From Acidobacteriota bacterium (lineage in GTDB: Bacteria; Acidobacteriota; Terriglobia; Acidiferrales; UBA7541), in contig PMOP01000048.1 of NCBI GenBank assembly GCA_003161495.1, forward strand, positions 1 through 6,700: 6,700 nt of DNA, read 5' to 3'. The position numbers and the translations under genes were made by a program. The notes beneath the pieces are model-generated. The model was not told the origin of the DNA, did not search any database, and saw nothing but the letters and a program-made list of their open reading frames with translations. Shown one piece after another: positions 4,106-6,700 of the stretch (position 1 is the stretch's first letter; every line of letters begins with the position of its first letter).

Positions 4106-6700
4106 CTAGCGCACTTCGACCGGTGTTGCGTCTGTCACCGGCGCTTCTTTGTCACGCGTCAGATAGAACTGAATCGCAGGCGTGATAATAAGCGACAACA
4201 CCATCGAGATCAGGATGCCGCCGATGACCGCGATCGCCAGGGGTTGCAGCATCTGCGAACCCGCGCCAATCGCGAGGGACAACGGTAGCATACCGGCCAC
4301 CGCCGCCATAGCCGTCATGACGATGGGACGAAGCCTGCGGCGTCCCGCCTGAATCATGGCCTCTTCCGCCGCGAAACCGAACGCCCGGAATTTTTGATTG
4401 GCGTCGAGCAACAGAATTCCGTTCTTGGCCACGATGCCGAGCACCATGATCAACCCCATGAACGACGCGACGTTGAAATCGGTCCGTGTAATAAACAGGG
4501 CAAAAAACACGCCCGACGTCGAAAGCACGGCCGAGGAAAGAATCGCGAGCGGCGCCGAAAAGGATCGGAACTCGAACAGCAGCACCAGGAAAATTAGCAC
4601 CAGCGCAAGCAGCAGCACCACCACCAGGTCGTGGAACGATTTCTGCTGTTCCTTGAATGTTCCGGCGTACTCCACTCGAATCGACGGCGGCAAGTGCAGG
4701 TCGTTTACCGCTTTCTGCACGGCCGCGACGCCACGACCGAGGTCAATGCCCTCCAGCCGTCCGGTGACTTCCTTTTCCTGCTGCAAATTGTCACGGAGTA
4801 TTTCGGTCTGGCCCGGCACTTCGGTAAAGGTGGAGACGGAACCGAGAGTGGCCGATCCTCCGTTGGCATTGACGATCACCGTGTTGTTCATCGCCTCCAG
4901 GGAAGCGCGGCTCGCCGCCGGGTAACGAACGCGCAGCGTGTAGGGCTTGTCATCGATAATCATAGGGGCGGTGGCTGGCTCGCCGTCCACAATCGAGGCG
5001 GCCACTGTGGTGAGCTGGTCGGTCGTGAAGCCGGCCTTGGCTGCCGCCGCCGGATTCACGGTAAAGACAACCGCCGGGCCGCTCGTTGTGTTATCAATTC
5101 CATCCTCAACGTCCACGATGGGCTTTTTATAATTGATCTGGATGCGTCCCAGGGCATCGGCCACGCGAGGCGCCCACGCCGTCAGCTGATCCACGTCAGG
5201 GGAAAACAGTTGCACCACCACAGGTTGCGGTGCGCCCGTGAGGTCCGAAATCATGTCTTGAAGCACCTGCGTGAATTCGACGTCCAGGGACGGTTCCTCA
5301 GTGGTCACCTTGGCGCGAACGTCGGCGATAATGTCATCGATCGGCCGGCTGCGCTTGTCCTTCAGCTTCACCGCGATGTCGCCCGTATTGGGTTCTGTGA
5401 CCGCGGCAAGCCCCAGCTGCAATCCGGTGCGGCGAGAAGTGTTTTCGACTTCGGGAACGGACTTGATGATATTTTCCACATGCGTGACGACGCGATTGGT
5501 TTCCTGAAGCGAACTGCCCGGCGGCATGACGTAGTCCAGAATAAAGCCGCCCTCGTCCATGTGGGGAAGCAGGTCGGTGCCAAGCTGGTTAAAGCACAGG
5601 TAGGAAACCCCGATCAAAATCACGCAAAATACGCCCAGCCAAATCGGGTTTTCCAGCGCGCGGCGCATCCAGCGTTCATAAAAGATGATGATCTTTTCGA
5701 ATAATCCGCCCCGGAGCGATTCTTCTTCGGCGGCCATCATGCGTTTCATGCGTTCGAATTCCGCCGTTTCAGAATCTTCCTTCGACAAAGCGAGATCTGA
5801 GGTCGGTACGGCTTCGTGTTCCTCTCCGTGGCCGCGGCGGATCAGGTACACGCCCAGGTTTGTCGACCAGGTGAGCGCGAGGGCCAGGGAAGTCAGCAGC
5901 GAGACGCTCATGGCGATGGCCAAGGCGCGGAAGAACGTTCCGGTCACGCCCGTGATCGAAATCAACGGCAGGAACACGACGATCGGCGTAAGCGTGGAAC
6001 CGATCAAGGGGACTGTCAATTCCTTGAGGGCGCTGTTGACGGCTTCCAGGCGGCCTTCTCCGCCATCGCGGTGCAGCACAATGTTCTCGACAACCACGAT
6101 CGCGTCGTCGATCACGAGTCCGCCCGCCGCCGCAAGTCCTCCGAGGGTCATCATGTTAAAGCTTTGGCCCAGGATCTTCATGGCGATGAACGTGACGAAA
6201 ATCGCCACGGGAATTACAAGGCCCGTCATCAACGCCGTGCCGACGTCGCGCAAGAAAAGCCAGATGATGAATCCGGCGAGCAGGAGGCCGATGATAATCG
6301 CATCGCGCACGCTTCCAATCGATTCGCGCACAATGTTGGACTGATCGTAAAAGACATTCAAATCGACGCCGGCGGGAAGTTTCTGCCGGATCGTTTCGAT
6401 TTCCTGGTGCACCAGGTTGGCAACTTCCACAGTGTTGCTTTCCGGCTGCCTGCTGATGCTCAGCAGAACGGCTGGTTTTCCATTCGCCGTTACCACCGTG
6501 TAATTTGGAGCGACAGAGGCCGCTACCGTGCCAACGTCATGCACGCGAACCGGAGCGTCGCCCACGTTCTTGATGACCATGTTGCCGATGTCATCCGCGT
6601 TGTGAACTTGCGAATCCACCAGGCCAAGAAACAACTGATGATTGCGGCTCAGAAGGCCCGGAGAATCGACGATATTGGTGTGATTGGCGGCATCCAGAAT
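4106..6700 (-). CDS. RND efflux permease, AcrB-like, 5' end missing
   Basis: A proton-driven inner-membrane pump subunit that normally works as a trimer with a periplasmic adaptor and an outer-membrane channel. The frame is open to the window edge; 864 residues are visible and about 200 (TM1, PN1, part of PN2) are missing compared with AcrB. A TTG at 6634-6632 is not a start. Counting from that codon, TM2-TM6 lie at about 111-266, TM7 near 330-348 and TM8-TM12 near 667-825, with the second porter/docking loop between. TM4 has G-L-V-I-D-D-A-I-V-V-V-E-N with Asp176/Asp177 (AcrB Asp407/408), and TM10 has G-I-V-A-K-N-G-I with Lys737 (AcrB Lys940), so the proton relay is complete. The double Asp favours the drug/hydrophobe (HAE) branch over metal pumps, but the substrate is unproven. 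The TM6-TM7 cytoplasmic loop is long and acidic. The adaptor and channel genes would lie off the right edge, if present. Confidence 0.93.
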   Translation of the reverse strand: MLDAANHTNIVDSPGLLSRNHQLFLGLVDSQVHNADDIGNMVIKNVGDAPVRVHDVGTVAASVAPNYTVVTANGKPAVLLSISRQPESNTVEVANLVHQEIETIRQKLPAGVDLNVFYDQSNIVRESIGSVRDAIIIGLLLAGFIIWLFLRDVGTALMTGLVIPVAIFVTFIAMKILGQSFNMMTLGGLAAAGGLVIDDAIVVVENIVLHRDGGEGRLEAVNSALKELTVPLIGSTLTPIVVFLPLISITGVTGTFFRALAIAMSVSLLTSLALALTWSTNLGVYLIRRGHGEEHEAVPTSDLALSKEDSETAEFERMKRMMAAEEESLRGGLFEKIIIFYERWMRRALENPIWLGVFCVILIGVSYLCFNQLGTDLLPHMDEGGFILDYVMPPGSSLQETNRVVTHVENIIKSVPEVENTSRRTGLQLGLAAVTEPNTGDIAVKLKDKRSRPIDDIIADVRAKVTTEEPSLDVEFTQVLQDMISDLTGAPQPVVVQLFSPDVDQLTAWAPRVADALGRIQINYKKPIVDVEDGIDNTTSGPAVVFTVNPAAAAKAGFTTDQLTTVAASIVDGEPATAPMIIDDKPYTLRVRYPAASRASLEAMNNTVIVNANGGSATLGSVSTFTEVPGQTEILRDNLQQEKEVTGRLEGIDLGRGVAAVQKAVNDLHLPPSIRVEYAGTFKEQQKSFHDLVVVLLLALVLIFLVLLFEFRSFSAPLAILSSAVLSTSGVFFALFITRTDFNVASFMGLIMVLGIVAKNGILLLDANQKFRAFGFAAEEAMIQAGRRRLRPIVMTAMAAVAGMLPLSLAIGAGSQMLQPLAIAVIGGILISMVLSLIITPAIQFYLTRDKEAPVTDATPVEVR

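Noticed and set aside
4631..5704. Plus-strand open frame (357 codons) inside the RND permease gene
   Set aside because: It is antisense to conserved RND sequence and is basic and low in recognisable motifs.
6632..6634. TTG as the start codon of the RND permease
   Set aside because: The frame continues upstream without a stop to the window edge with RND-like sequence (T-N-I-V-D-S-P-G-L-L), and TM1 and the first porter subdomain would be missing.

Overview
The window looks like a chromosomal stretch from a moderately GC-rich Gram-negative-type bacterium. Three proteins carry Sec signal peptides and one is a resistance-nodulation-division (RND) inner-membrane pump. The short palindromes with a CTGAAG/CTTCAG core next to a GCTAC flank (565-670) are a type I recall as abundant in Acidobacteriota such as Koribacter and Solibacter. 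That, with the mix of secreted beta-propellers and an RND pump, makes an acidobacterium my best guess. This is recall and inference, not a proven assignment.

Layout, left to right. 1-86 is an edge region without a secure gene. 87-551 (minus) is a MaoC/NodN-type (R)-enoyl-CoA hydratase. 565-670 holds a large nested inverted repeat and a second small palindrome. 692-1633 (minus) is a secreted metallo-beta-lactamase-fold hydrolase. 1634-1754 is a divergent promoter region. 1755-2864 (plus) is a secreted six-bladed NHL propeller of the peptidyl-alpha-hydroxyglycine alpha-amidating lyase (PAL) family. A perfect bidirectional terminator lies at 2875-2920. 2941-3999 (minus) is a secreted seven-bladed YVTN/YncE-type propeller. 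4106-6700 (minus) is the C-terminal four fifths of an RND efflux permease that runs off the right edge. No gene-free gap exceeds about 140 bases.

How the genes fit together. The RND permease and the YVTN propeller are on one strand, 106 bases apart with no visible terminator between them, so they may be co-transcribed. The PAL-like gene is a lone plus-strand unit, divergent from the hydrolase gene and convergent on the YVTN gene. The hydrolase and MaoC genes share a strand but are separated by the palindromes, one of which could act as a terminator. Apart from three exported proteins, nothing shows a common pathway.

I see no CRISPR array, mobile-element gene, tRNA, rRNA or toxin-antitoxin pair. 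The two points most worth a second look are the PAL-family propeller, which keeps the zinc histidines but appears to have lost one catalytic arginine, and the nested palindromes directly upstream of the MaoC start. I do not see a convincing new multi-gene system.
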